This document shows, piece after piece, positions 1 to 8,413 of a stretch of 64,000 nucleotides of DNA (its first letter is position 1; every line of letters starts with the position of its first letter). The notes beneath the pieces are model-generated. The model had not been told where the DNA came from and made no database searches. It worked only from the letters and a program-made list of their open reading frames with translations. The stretch is from Terriglobales bacterium. Lineage in GTDB: Bacteria; Acidobacteriota; Terriglobia; Terriglobales; Acidobacteriaceae. Location of the stretch: contig JAICSO010000022.1 in NCBI GenBank assembly GCA_025936825.1, positions 1 through 64,000 of the forward strand, given 5' to 3'. The position numbers and the translations under genes were made by a program.

Positions 1-1
1 A

Positions 2-571
2 CAGTTCAATGGCTACAAAAAGGAAAAAGGAGTCGCACCTGAATCCCAGGTGGAGACCTTTGCCGCGGTGCGCTTGGAAGTTCATTCATGGCGCTGGTCA
101 GGTGTCCCTTTCCTCATTCGCGCAGGAAAATGCCTGCCCGTTACAACTACCGAAGTACTGGTCAAACTCAGGAAACCGCCGCTGGACATTTGGGGAGCCG
201 AGTCAAACAACCATTTTCGTTTCCGGCTTGGTCCCGGTGACATTTCGCTGAATCTCACTGCCCGAGTGAAACTTCCTGGCGAAGAACTCGTTTCCGAGCC
301 CGCTAATCTTTCGGTGGTCGAGGAACACGCCGCGGACGAAGTTGACGCGTATGAGCGTCTGTTGGGGGACGCGATGCGCGGAGATGGCATGCTATTCGTT
401 CGCGAGGACGCGGTAGAAGCTGCGTGGGCGGTTGTCGACCCCATTCTCACGAATGCAACGGCCCTGTACTCGTACGAGCCAGGCTCGTGGGGACCTTCTG
501 AGGCAGACCGTTTGGCTCAAGACGTGGGCGGCTGGCACAATCCCGAAGAACATGATCCGAATTCTGCGTAA
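2..571 (+). CDS. zwf: Glucose-6-phosphate dehydrogenase, C-terminal part (cut by window edge)
   Basis: This is the last ~189 codons of a G6PD, which oxidises glucose 6-phosphate to 6-phosphogluconolactone in the oxidative pentose phosphate pathway (cytoplasm). The reading frame is open from base 2, so the start lies outside the window. It carries the family's C-terminal signature: a 'VETFAAVRLEVHSWRW' stretch followed by 'GVPFLIRAGKCLP', which borders the glucose-6-phosphate site, then 'VVEEHAADEVDAYERLLGDAMRGD' in the expected order (split here for reading). It ends at a TAA. The next gene is convergent. The frame and motif order leave little doubt about the family. Confidence 0.93.
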   Translation, partial: QFNGYKKEKGVAPESQVETFAAVRLEVHSWRWSGVPFLIRAGKCLPVTTTEVLVKLRKPPLDIWGAESNNHFRFRLGPGDISLNLTARVKLPGEELVSEPANLSVVEEHAADEVDAYERLLGDAMRGDGMLFVREDAVEAAWAVVDPILTNATALYSYEPGSWGPSEADRLAQDVGGWHNPEEHDPNSA

Positions 572-690
572 CACAGTCTATGGACGAGAACGGCGTGCTC
601 CTCCTCAGGCCTAGTTTCGGGCGCCCCCGTTCAGGGCGTTTCAGGAGCGCCACCTTCATCATCCATCCGAGACACGGCTTCTTCGTCTAA

Positions 691-1143
691 CTACCGCTGA
701 GTTAATGAAAACGATTCTGAGGCGTTACTCGTACCTCTTCGCCAAGAGATGGACAGCAATAAGGCGCTCTCCTCGAGAGCTTCGAGATCATGCAGTACTC
801 CACAATCGAGGACCAGCAAGTGCCCAGCCGATACATCCAGTTTTCGATCGGCCAAATGTATTCGGAGCCGCCCCTTCAATTGCTGAATGGAGATCCTGCC
901 CTCGGCCCTATGCTGCCGCATGCGAGTGCCGCTCTTCATCAGAATTAAAACAATTCGGAAGTCCGGGTATTTCGCAAGAGTTTTGGAACTCCTTCCCGTT
1001 TCCCGCTGCCAGGAGTCTTCTTTCCGCAATTCCTCTAGTTCTTGTTCCAAATCGATATCCAAGAGAGGTTCGGCTAAACCGGGCAGTCGATTCAATGCTT
1101 CAATACCCTCTCCGGGCGGCCAACTGCTGAGATTCGTAACCAT
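691..1143 (-). CDS. Small cupin-domain protein
   Basis: A protein of about 150 residues. Its middle and C-terminal part shows a single cupin beta-barrel pattern: a hydrophobic strand, then 'HRAEGRISIQQLKGR', then a strand with 'AGHLLVLDCGVLHDLEA'. Cupins bind metals or small ligands; no substrate can be named here. The start is placed at ATG 1143 because a GAGGAAGG ribosome-binding sequence sits 8 bases before it, whereas the in-frame GTG at 1152 overlaps that sequence. It is convergent with zwf. It could act as a sensor or stress protein, but nothing in the sequence decides this. Confidence 0.75.
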   Translation of the reverse strand: MVTNLSSWPPGEGIEALNRLPGLAEPLLDIDLEQELEELRKEDSWQRETGRSSKTLAKYPDFRIVLILMKSGTRMRQHRAEGRISIQQLKGRLRIHLADRKLDVSAGHLLVLDCGVLHDLEALEESALLLSISWRRGTSNASESFSLTQR

Positions 1144-1440
1144 AATGAACACCTTCCTCTTGTGTATTCTTGCGCGACCGCATGTCTCATCCCCCCGCGG
1201 TTCGCCTTACCATCGGATGTCTAGAAATTGCGGAGACTAGACAAGCGAATCATCAACCATATGTTCCCAACAAGACTGGTCAACATTGCACAACATTCGA
1301 ATACAGCGTCCCCGCGAGGGATTTCATTGTTGAAGTGTCGGAGGCTGGACAAACCACGCGCCCACCGTGGCTTCCCAGCCCTACGTCCAGGTAAGTTGTC
1401 ATTCCAGGCTCAAGAAGACACCGCGGAGTACCATGAGGAT
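1144..1440. other. Intergenic region with no recognisable gene
   Basis: About 300 bases between the divergent cupin gene and the acidic mini-protein. Open frames here lack family resemblance and plausible ribosome-binding sites. It presumably holds the two divergent promoters, but no clear -35/-10 pair was identified. Confidence 0.4.
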
Positions 1441-1608
1441 ATGAGCAAGAGGCGTTCAGAATGCCCTGATCAAGCTAACCCATCCCCCTGGATCGCGGCC
1501 TCCGTCCTCCTGCGGCAAGATCCCGAGGAAGACGAAGAGGATGAAGAGGAAGACGACGGCAGAGAAGAAGACGACGACGATGATACCGACGAAGGTTACT
1601 CGGAGTGA
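1441..1608 (+). CDS. Acidic mini-protein (55 aa), unknown function
   Basis: A 55-codon ORF starting at ATG 1441, with a GAGGA motif just upstream. The N-terminal half is basic and polar (MSKRR...), followed by 'NPSPWIAASVLLRQ'. The C-terminal half is almost entirely Asp and Glu and ends in 'DDTDEGYSE'. I recall similar short Asp/Glu-tailed proteins from Terriglobia genomes but cannot name a function. The longer in-frame upstream extension lacks coding character, so the short start is preferred. Confidence 0.5.
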   Translation: MSKRRSECPDQANPSPWIAASVLLRQDPEEDEEDEEEDDGREEDDDDDTDEGYSE

Positions 1609-1725
1609 GCACGTCGGTGAAGAATGAACCGGCACGGTTCAAAGTAGCGGAAGCTTTGTTTTGCCAGCGACTGGAGAGCCCGGTTGAGTCACCCGCGGCC
1701 TCGAGACTTGGGTTGGGAGAAGCCT

Positions 1726-2505
1726 TTATGGAATCGTGGCCTGCGCATTTTGTGCGGCGGCGCTGGGTTGTTGGGCGCCAGTTAGGCTGTAGTTCTTGTA
1801 TTCGATAGTCAGAGTGGCGCGTCCTCCCAGCCGAATATAGCTGACCGACTCGTTCTTAAGTGGAAGCCAGAAACCCTCCACTTTCCCGTATTCTTGACGA
1901 ATCTGGCTCTTCTTCGTCCAGAACGACGGGTTCTCAGCCGGCTCGGCTTCGATGTGAGTGACCGCGAAATCCGTTTCGTCTACCCATATCTGCCCACGGT
2001 AGACGTACTTGCTGCGCACCTTAGGGTCCACCCGCAGCACGTACTGCCCACCGCGGCTGGAAGGTTCGTAACTGATAAGTGCAAAATTATAGTTCTCGCG
2101 ATTCAGTTGCGTCTTTGGGCTCATGGCGGATTGTGCGGCCTCTTTTTCGCTTTCCAGAAGCTTCTTGAAGACACGCTTGACGATCAGGTTCGATCCGCTC
2201 TGTGAAACTATTGTGAACTCCTTGGAAGAGGGCCTGTCGTAGGTGGCCTGGACGGTCATCTCGGCAAACCGGTCGGACGGGAATCCTTTGTAAAGGACGC
2301 GGTACACACGCGTCGCCTCTGAATGTAGGAGCGCTTGCGCGCGCTCTTGATTCCTGCGCACCAGGTTGTCGACAACCTGATCTACGGAAAGAGGCGAGCT
2401 CTCCGTCGTAGGTGGCGGCGTTCCCGAATCTGCGACAATGAGGTGCGAAGCGGCGATCAGTGTTGCCAAGGAGGTCAGGATCCGAATTGTTCGCCCTACT
2501 CTCAT
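1726..2505 (-). CDS. Secreted LolA/LppX-like outer-membrane lipoprotein-sorting family protein
   Basis: A 259-residue protein with an N-terminal signal sequence (basic start, hydrophobic stretch to about residue 25, then a Ser/Pro/Thr-rich linker). The mature part has the features of the LolA/LppX-like fold used in lipoprotein or lipid trafficking: repeated strands such as 'KYVYRGQIWVDETDFAVTHIE' (split from context) and a late 'GKVEGFWLPLKNES' segment. It probably works in the periplasm. The ATG at 2505 directly precedes the signal sequence. It is transcribed away from the zwf-fragment region. The family call is from pattern recognition; the lipid or partner is unknown. Confidence 0.65.
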   Translation of the reverse strand: MRVGRTIRILTSLATLIAASHLIVADSGTPPPTTESSPLSVDQVVDNLVRRNQERAQALLHSEATRVYRVLYKGFPSDRFAEMTVQATYDRPSSKEFTIVSQSGSNLIVKRVFKKLLESEKEAAQSAMSPKTQLNRENYNFALISYEPSSRGGQYVLRVDPKVRSKYVYRGQIWVDETDFAVTHIEAEPAENPSFWTKKSQIRQEYGKVEGFWLPLKNESVSYIRLGGRATLTIEYKNYSLTGAQQPSAAAQNAQATIP

Positions 2506-2639
2506 GTTAGCGAAATCCAGACCTTAGGTGGTCTCCACCTTTCCGCTGCTCCACACGGTACGCCGCATTTCAAAAGCGGTCTGAGCAATTTTGAACAGTG
2601 AAGCGATCCGCCGAAGATTTTGTTTCAACGCGCAACCCT

Positions 2640-2700
2640 TTCCGCAGTCGAGGAACACACAGCGGACGAAGTTGAGGCATACAAGGCCCAATCGCGTCCG
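2640..2700 (+). pseudogene. Short degraded fragment resembling the zwf C-terminal region
   Basis: Bases around 2648-2681 match the intact zwf near 322-355 at 30 of 34 positions and encode the same peptide pattern (VEEHTADEVEAY here against VEEHAADEVDAY in zwf). The reading frame on either side no longer resembles G6PD. This looks like the remnant of a second zwf copy or a duplicated segment. Apart from this fragment, nothing coding was recognised in the 2506-2937 gap. Confidence 0.5.
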
Positions 2701-2937
2701 CAATCGCCAGACCGCGTGATTGGATTGCAGAAGCGCTGGACGCGCCGGGAAAGGTTTGCAGCAAGGCTGCCTTTGAATGATCGAGAGACGATCTAGCTCA
2801 CAGCAAATCAGCAACGACGCCTCGACCTTGAGCAAATCAATAGATAGACGGGAGCGGGTGGCGAATGCCGGAGCCAGCAAGAAGAAGCCAGCTTCACTAT
2901 TTGGCTTTTATACGCATCGTTGAATTTCGCAAGTTGT

Positions 2938-3677
2938 TTAATTGGCGGTGAATGTGACGCGGAGCTCATCTGCGTGACAGCATAGCTGCTCTGATGCACG
3001 AATGAGTTGCTTAGACTGACGACACAACTCTCTATCCGCCAAGTCTTGAGAATCGAACCCGCTCTGTGGATCATTTGAAAAACGTAGTAGCTCCGTCTCT
3101 GCGAGCCTTTGCGCCGGATTCGGCAAGAGCCCGCAAAGCTTCGCGTTTTTGCGAGTACGCGTCGGAGTTGAGCACATCGAAGTACGGTTGATATGCGGGT
3201 CTCAAATCTGTTTCAGTCGCTGGCTGAAGAACCACGGTCAAAATCGTTGTACCATCGACAGTTCTAGGCCATGGATGCGCGGAATTCCCGATTACCAGAA
3301 TGACAATCTCATAGATTTCGGGCTTGCATTAGATCAAAACGACGGTTCAATAGGAATCTTGTCTCGTGCGTCTCTCCGGGTTTTAGCGCGGATATTACGG
3401 ATTCGGAGTCGGAGATCACATTGTCGTGTGGACAGGAAAAACAGTTTCGCAAATTCGAACGGCGCACGAATACCCGGTTCTGGACAATATGGGTCAAATC
3501 TCTCGAAGGGCACTTCGGGAGAACCAATGTTCTTTTATTCCCATACGACAAAGACGGGTTCTCCGACGAAATATTTGTTCTTGTCCAAATGAACTTCTGG
3601 GGCTTATCTGAAGCGGCGGCGGGGCAAGGGCCTGCAATATCCATGCACGCGACTAGCGCGATGAGAAACTTCAGCAT
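2938..3677 (-). pseudogene. Decayed secreted-protein gene (frameshifted)
   Basis: The minus-strand frame opening at 3677 begins with a signal-peptide-like sequence (MLKFLIALVACMDIAG) and includes 'ALKPGETHETRFLLNRRFDL', but stops at 3309. Coding character continues in another frame from about 3325 to 3074, ending in a segment with 'TILTVVLQPATETDLRPAY' and an Ala/Arg-rich helix. Together these match the layout of secreted acidobacterial proteins with an Ig-like intracellular-proteinase-inhibitor-type domain followed by a C-terminal helical tail. At least one frameshift and internal stops separate the parts, so it should be inactive. Exact breakpoints are uncertain. Confidence 0.5.
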
Positions 3678-3830
3678 TCCAGAAGGATTGCACCGTGCAT
3701 GGAGTGTCAGACAATCTTTTCGAAACGAGGGAACAACTGGGGAACATTAACTGTTCCCTTGAAGCTCTTACAAGGCTCTTGGTTGCCATCCGTCCCTCGT
3801 AAGTCCTTGTATTTCGACCTTGGCTACACT

Positions 3831-3872
3831 CATAACCCAAAGGTCGGTGGTTCAAATCCACCCCCCGCAACC
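3831..3872 (+). tRNA. 3' half of an initiator tRNA-Met (attachment-site remnant)
   Basis: From the anticodon loop (CTCATAA, anticodon CAT) the sequence continues with an anticodon-stem 3' strand, variable loop, an intact T arm (GGTGG TTCAAAT CCACC), acceptor strand CCCCGCA and a terminal ACCA. This matches the 3' half of bacterial tRNA-fMet. No 5' half (acceptor GCGGGG, D arm) precedes it; sequence upstream of the anticodon loop is unrelated. A tyrosine integrase gene ends 72 bases downstream, so this is best read as an att core left by site-specific recombination, not a functional tRNA. Confidence 0.75.
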
Positions 3873-3944
3873 AAAGAAATCATGAGCTTACGGGGAATTT
3901 GAGGGGAAGCGTAAACCCCCAAAAACCCCCATTCATTCCGGTGA

Positions 3945-5201
3945 TCAGGGAGCTGCAATCGCAGCTCCTTTCTCATTTGCGATTGCCTGAACTGCTGGCT
4001 TGAGCACCAATTGAACGACCTTGCTGTTCGCCTGCCGCTTGGTGTCTGAAAGCACCCGGCCATAAACGTTCATGGTCGTTTGGATGCTCGCATGTCGCAT
4101 CAGCTCCTGCTGCACTTTCATAGGCGCGCCTGTTTCGTCCAGGAGCGTCCTGTAGGTGTGCCGGAACGTGTGCCAACCAATATCTGCCAAACCCTCGGCA
4201 GCTGCGGCCACCGCTATATGCCGCTTTTGGATCTCTTCCTGCCAGTACGGCTTGCCGGTTACAGGATTCGGAAAAACCCAATCCTCGTCCCGGTTGAGCA
4301 AGCTGCGCTCTTTCAAGTCCAGCAACAAAGTCGCGAGTTCAGCATCGAGCGGAACAAAGTCGCGGGAATATTCCGTCTTGACCGAATCCACGCGGCACTG
4401 CACCGAGCTGCGCTGAACCAGCAACGTACGATTCACGAAATCGAAGTCGCCCCATTTGAGGGCCACGATCTCGCTGACTCTGAGGCCCAAGCATTGAGCG
4501 ACAATCACCATCGTCCGGTACGGCTCTTTCAGGTGCGACAGGATTGCCGAAAACTGCTCAACAGTCAATATTTGTGGGCGCTTCAAACGTTTGGTGCTGT
4601 CTTTTACTCGAACCAGAGCGATTGGGTTCTTACCCATTTCAATCAAGCACCAGCGCTCGGCGCAAGTAAAAATCAGATGCATCACGCTTCGTACATGCGC
4701 CTTGGACTTCGGAGCCAACTTCAGCTCTCGCAACCATTGTTCGACAGCCATCGGCTTGATCCTGTCCAAGGGATAATCGGCCCACTTGGGTCGTATGTGT
4801 CGTTTGATCATTGACTCATACGATTTCCGGGTTGAATACCGCGTCGGCATCTCTTCGGTTCTAAACTTGTCGATGACAGCTCCGAAGCTACTGACGTTCA
4901 ACTCGGCCAGAGGTACCTCAGCGTTGAGGTTTAGAAGAAGGGCTTGAACGGCCTTTCGCGCTAGGGAATCACTTGGATACTGCTGCTTCGTCCCAATCGT
5001 GACGTATCTACGCTTTCGCGAGCCGTCAGAAGCGGTTTCGTAGTATCGAAATTCCCAGGCATCCGGGCCCGTCCTTCTCTTCTTCAGCCGCAAACTTCCA
5101 TATTGATATCGTGTCCGTTTCAGCAAGGGCTTAGTCCTCGTTTCTCGGACACGAGTGGCTGTTGAGAAGAATAAACGTACGAGGAATCGCGGTCGAGGCA
5201 A
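3945..5201 (-). CDS. Tyrosine-recombinase integrase
   Basis: A 418-residue phage/ICE-type integrase that cuts and rejoins DNA at att sites through a 3'-phosphotyrosine. Visible parts are an Arm-binding-like N-terminus (to about 95), a SAM-like core-binding domain (about 100-200) and a catalytic domain. The catalytic set is complete: R241 (GLRVSE), K275, H344-x-x-R347 (HTFR), H370 (MRH) and Y380 (NVYG). The C-terminus faces the tRNA-fMet 3' fragment 72 bases away, as expected for an element using that tRNA as target. The small HTH gene lies 18 bases upstream in the same direction and may be its directionality factor. Confidence 0.93.
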   Translation of the reverse strand: MPRPRFLVRLFFSTATRVRETRTKPLLKRTRYQYGSLRLKKRRTGPDAWEFRYYETASDGSRKRRYVTIGTKQQYPSDSLARKAVQALLLNLNAEVPLAELNVSSFGAVIDKFRTEEMPTRYSTRKSYESMIKRHIRPKWADYPLDRIKPMAVEQWLRELKLAPKSKAHVRSVMHLIFTCAERWCLIEMGKNPIALVRVKDSTKRLKRPQILTVEQFSAILSHLKEPYRTMVIVAQCLGLRVSEIVALKWGDFDFVNRTLLVQRSSVQCRVDSVKTEYSRDFVPLDAELATLLLDLKERSLLNRDEDWVFPNPVTGKPYWQEEIQKRHIAVAAAAEGLADIGWHTFRHTYRTLLDETGAPMKVQQELMRHASIQTTMNVYGRVLSDTKRQANSKVVQLVLKPAVQAIANEKGAAIAAP

Positions 5202-5219
5202 AGATTTTCACAGGACCCC

Positions 5220-5447
5220 TCAGCCTGCCATGGTTCGCGACTTGATCCACTCATTCAGGACGGAAGCGCGGAAACGCCACAGTTTTCCGATCTGAATGCC
5301 GGCAATTTCACCCTGACGGGCCATACGTTGGAGAGTTTTAGGGTGAATCTTCAACAATGCAGCCGCTTCATCGGAATCGAGCAGTGGTTCAAAGGAAGCT
5401 TCATAACTGCTTGTACTTCGTGGCGGTTTTCGCGGGGCGTCGTACAT
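5220..5447 (-). CDS. Excisionase-like helix-turn-helix DNA-binding protein
   Basis: 75 residues with a MerR/excisionase-type winged HTH: 'LLDSDEAAALLKIHPKTLQR' followed by 'ARQGEIAGIQIGKLWRF' and 'LNEWIKS'. This pattern (DEAAxLLxxxxxT...G.IP...G...RF) is typical of the 'helix-turn-helix, excisionase family' group that recognises att-site DNA. Its place 18 bases upstream of the integrase and in the same orientation supports a role in integrase control or directionality. It could instead be a stand-alone repressor. Confidence 0.85.
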   Translation of the reverse strand: MYDAPRKPPRSTSSYEASFEPLLDSDEAAALLKIHPKTLQRMARQGEIAGIQIGKLWRFRASVLNEWIKSRTMAG

Positions 5448-5448
5448 C

Positions 5449-6126
5449 TTAGGAACTCCTGATAAAAGGAAGGCCGGCCGAAACGCGCTCTGCGTAGAGC
5501 GCGAAGCCAGCTAGGTTGACCTTGAGAAATGCGTCTTCCAGCCTGGCGCGTCGATGGATGACGAACACAAAAACAAGAGCTGAGAGTAGCGCGATACAGG
5601 AACCGATTGCAATTGCACTGGAAATGGCGGAGACGCACATGGCCAAGTAGCCTGGATGCCGAACGAACTTGTAGGGGCCACACGCGATGAGCCGGTGACC
5701 TCGTTCAGTCTGGAGACGAACGACTGGTGAGAAAAACGGATTGGCGATCATCGCCCATGCCTGCAGTGAGCTGCCAAGTACGAATATCGCGAGAGCGGCC
5801 CACCGGAACCGCGCCGCTACGGCTAGAAGCTCCGTTCTTCCCACGAAGAATGCTGCTGTGGTAAGCGTGAGTAAAAACAAGAGTCCTGCCAAGAAACGGA
5901 AGTGATTGGTGGTAGCTTCTTCGCCGGGATCGGATCGCTCACGTGCGAGTTGTGGGTCAACCGAAAGCATGGTGATCAACAACATTATCGAAAAGGCGAG
6001 TAGGTAAGCCCGCAAGGAATAGATTCGCGTGCTGCCGGCGGCAAGGAACAGCAATGCTGACAGCATGCTGGATATAACAGCCCAGCGCCCAAGCGTCCGC
6101 AATAGGTGCAAGCATCTTCGTGTCAC
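5449..6126 (-). CDS. ICMT/PEMT-like integral membrane methyltransferase family protein
   Basis: 225 residues with about six hydrophobic segments. The C-terminal half carries the signature of the isoprenylcysteine carboxyl methyltransferase / phospholipid methyltransferase superfamily: 'LIACGPYKFVRHPGYLA' (G-PY...RHPxY), which forms the S-adenosylmethionine site, followed by 'RARLEDAFLKVN' and 'YAERV'. The natural substrate of bacterial members is mostly unknown. It overlaps the upstream ATPase gene by 4 bases and lies one base from the HTH gene, so the three may be co-transcribed. Linkage to an integrase suggests it is cargo. Confidence 0.8.
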   Translation of the reverse strand: MTRRCLHLLRTLGRWAVISSMLSALLFLAAGSTRIYSLRAYLLAFSIMLLITMLSVDPQLARERSDPGEEATTNHFRFLAGLLFLLTLTTAAFFVGRTELLAVAARFRWAALAIFVLGSSLQAWAMIANPFFSPVVRLQTERGHRLIACGPYKFVRHPGYLAMCVSAISSAIAIGSCIALLSALVFVFVIHRRARLEDAFLKVNLAGFALYAERVSAGLPFIRSS

Positions 6127-7136
6127 AGTTGTTGCTCCCGCATGAAAATGGGCTCGAATGCATAATGGTCGTCGTCCGGGTTGTAGCCTTCGATTCTCAG
6201 AAGCTCAGACAAGAAACGGCGACCAGAGCGGCGCTCAACATGGATCAGCAGATTGAGTGAATCGGCGATGTTGCTCTTGATAGCCCGATAGGGCAGCTCG
6301 ACATTGCTCTGCAGGACACAGCTTGTGAACCTGCTAAGCGCCTGCTGTGCCGAGTTGGCGTGAACGGTGGAGATCGTACCGGAATGGCCGGTGTTTAGTA
6401 GCTGCAGGAGATCAAACGCTTCGGCCCCGCGAATCTCTCCGAGCAGAATCCGATCGGGCCGATGGCGCAGGCTGGCCTTGAGCAGATCGCGGATGGTTAC
6501 GGCAGGAAGTCCGTCTTGTTCGCGACGAGCCTCAAAGCGAACCAGATTCGGAGTGGTGATCTGGATTTCTGCCGTGTCCTCGATGACGAGAATGCGTTCG
6601 TGCTCAGGGATGAAATTGGCGAGAATGTTTAGCAGGGTCGTCTTACCCGTCCCCGTACCGCCCGAGATCAGGATGTTCTGACGACCGATAACGGCCTGTT
6701 TTAGAACGTCTGCGACATCTTGCGTGATCGTTCCAATTCGAATGAGGTCTTCAATCTGAAAGTGCTTGGCATTGAACTTGCGGATTGTGAGAGTCACGCC
6801 TTGCAGGCTGCAAGGGCGAATGACAGCGGCAACACGGCTGCCGTCGGGTAGACGAGAGTCGAGAATTGGCTTTTCTTCGGAGATGTCATCGCCCAGGCGA
6901 CGAGCAATGTTGCGGACGGCCACGCACGGGGGCGGCATTGTCATGACAACCCTCATCCTGGTAGCCGGTTGTGCAACTCCGCGGGTTTTGAAGGGTGTGG
7001 CCAGGTTGTTAGAACATTTCCTGCGGCGTATGGACGCGTAGTGTTTCGACACAGCGCTCTCGCGCAACAGTAGGGTGTCTCTATAGTCTTTGATCCTGCC
7101 CCGTCGCCAGAGTACGCTCTTCATGGGGTCTGGCAA
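6123..7136 (-). CDS. TrbB/CpaF-type secretion or conjugation ATPase, N-terminus abnormal
   Basis: From about residue 65 on this is a type II/IV secretion ATPase: 'VRNIARRLGDDISEEKPILD' and 'RLPDGSR', Walker A 'GGTGTGKTT', an Asp box near 'ILVIEDTAEIQ', Walker B around 'ILLGEIRGAEA' and the His box 'GHSGTISTVHAN'. Such ATPases power conjugative pili, Tad pili or DNA transfer. The first ~65 residues of the longest frame resemble nothing in the family and lack the usual N-terminal domain, so the gene is probably 5'-truncated; ATGs at 6956, 6944 and 6938 could start a shortened product. No other pilus or conjugation gene is next to it, so it is likely a remnant. Confidence 0.75.
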   Translation of the reverse strand: MPDPMKSVLWRRGRIKDYRDTLLLRESAVSKHYASIRRRKCSNNLATPFKTRGVAQPATRMRVVMTMPPPCVAVRNIARRLGDDISEEKPILDSRLPDGSRVAAVIRPCSLQGVTLTIRKFNAKHFQIEDLIRIGTITQDVADVLKQAVIGRQNILISGGTGTGKTTLLNILANFIPEHERILVIEDTAEIQITTPNLVRFEARREQDGLPAVTIRDLLKASLRHRPDRILLGEIRGAEAFDLLQLLNTGHSGTISTVHANSAQQALSRFTSCVLQSNVELPYRAIKSNIADSLNLLIHVERRSGRRFLSELLRIEGYNPDDDHYAFEPIFMREQQL

Positions 7137-7382
7137 GCGACAAGTTGATTCGTTTTGTTTCGCCGAAAATCTACCGCCGATTGATCGCTCGGGCTTGTGA
7201 GCGGGAGAACTCAGCTATGCTCACTCTGGGCTGAGTGGGTGGGGAGAGCCTTAGAATCTGCTGAGCTGGGCTACGCTCCATCCTGTAGCCCACCTTAGTT
7301 CAGCAACCCCGCTCGATTTCAGCTACATCCTATCCACGACTTAGGCCCAAGCGCTCGTTCTGCCATTCGGGAGTTTACCGCC

Positions 7383-8312
7383 GTGTCGTTCTCACTTCTT
7401 CCTCGTCATTGTTCTTGGCTGATCGCTGGCGTTATCTTGTCAGCTATTCCGATAGCTCAAGCGCAAGTTCAACAGGCTTCATGCAGTTTTAGTTATTTCC
7501 TGCTCAACCCTGCTGATCCAAGTAATCCAACGGGTTATGTCCAAGGCGTGAACGACTGGGGAACGGTGGTCGGCATTGGGGATTTCGGCGCGACAACGAA
7601 AGCGTTTGCTCACTATTCCGGGAGTGGCCAGAGCTACTGGCTGCCGCCCGGGGCGGTGGGCAGCGGGTTCATCGCCCGCAACAACAAAGGTTCCACGGCC
7701 GGATGGTATACAGACTCCTCAGGTCAACCCCATGCATTCCTCCTGAAAGGCTCGACTATGACGCCCATCGTCGCGCCTAGAGCATCACCGGGCAGCACAG
7801 TTGTTCGCGGAATCAACAACTGGAATAGCGTTGTCGGAACATATTTCGGCACCGACGGTAAGAGCCATAGCTTCAAGCGCTACAGCAACGGCAGCTTCAT
7901 TGACCTTCCCGAGTATCCCTATGCCATTTCTCATTGGGGCCACTCGACAACGGCTGCGGCAATCAATGATAGCGGTACGATCGTGGGTTATTACACTGAT
8001 GGGACGCTCTTCAGCTCGGGCACTAGACACGTCCAGGGCTTTATTTATCGCAATGGGCAATGGGCAACGTTGGATTATCCTGATCCGAACAACGCCCAGA
8101 CAACGCTGGTCGGAATCAGCAACGCTGGCGTGATTGTTGGATACAACTACAGCGGAGTATCATTTCTTTACGCGAATGGCACCTTCAAGATAATTCAAGC
8201 CGCGAACGCCAGCTATACCTATGTATACGGTATCGCCCCAGGTGGAGGACTGATCGCTGGTCACGCGGTTTTTAGTGACGGCATCCACGGATTCACTGCA
8301 ATCTGCCACTAG
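7383..8312 (+). CDS. Secreted HAF-repeat-type beta-rich protein (paralogue of 56501-57379)
   Basis: 309 residues with an N-terminal signal peptide ending near 'AQAQ' (about residue 28). The mature part is a series of imperfect repeats of about 45 residues built around 'GVNDWGTVVG', 'GINNWNSVVGTY', 'AINDSGTIVGYY' and 'GISNAGVIVGY', typical of the 'probable extracellular repeat, HAF family'. It ends in 'GIAPGG..AGH..DGIHGFTAICH'. Its function is unknown. A GTG start at 7383 is used. A paralogue sharing the layout and the same ending lies at 56501, so this copy may be a stray duplication inside the island region. Confidence 0.8.
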   Translation: MSFSLLPRHCSWLIAGVILSAIPIAQAQVQQASCSFSYFLLNPADPSNPTGYVQGVNDWGTVVGIGDFGATTKAFAHYSGSGQSYWLPPGAVGSGFIARNNKGSTAGWYTDSSGQPHAFLLKGSTMTPIVAPRASPGSTVVRGINNWNSVVGTYFGTDGKSHSFKRYSNGSFIDLPEYPYAISHWGHSTTAAAINDSGTIVGYYTDGTLFSSGTRHVQGFIYRNGQWATLDYPDPNNAQTTLVGISNAGVIVGYNYSGVSFLYANGTFKIIQAANASYTYVYGIAPGGGLIAGHAVFSDGIHGFTAICH

Positions 8313-8413
8313 GCGACAGCGGGAGTTAACTCTGAGAATCCATTTGGATGGATCAGCACCATCAGTCTTTGGGGGCCAGCCTAGGCTTCTCAGAAACACT
8401 AAATGAATTATTG

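Noticed and set aside
1544-1600. Possible simple-sequence repeat in the acidic mini-protein
   Set aside because: The GA-rich stretch is explained by Asp/Glu codons in the tail and is not an exact tandem repeat.
3780-3872. Functional tRNA-Met
   Set aside because: Only the 3' half is present; there is no 5' acceptor strand or D arm upstream, so it cannot fold into a complete tRNA.
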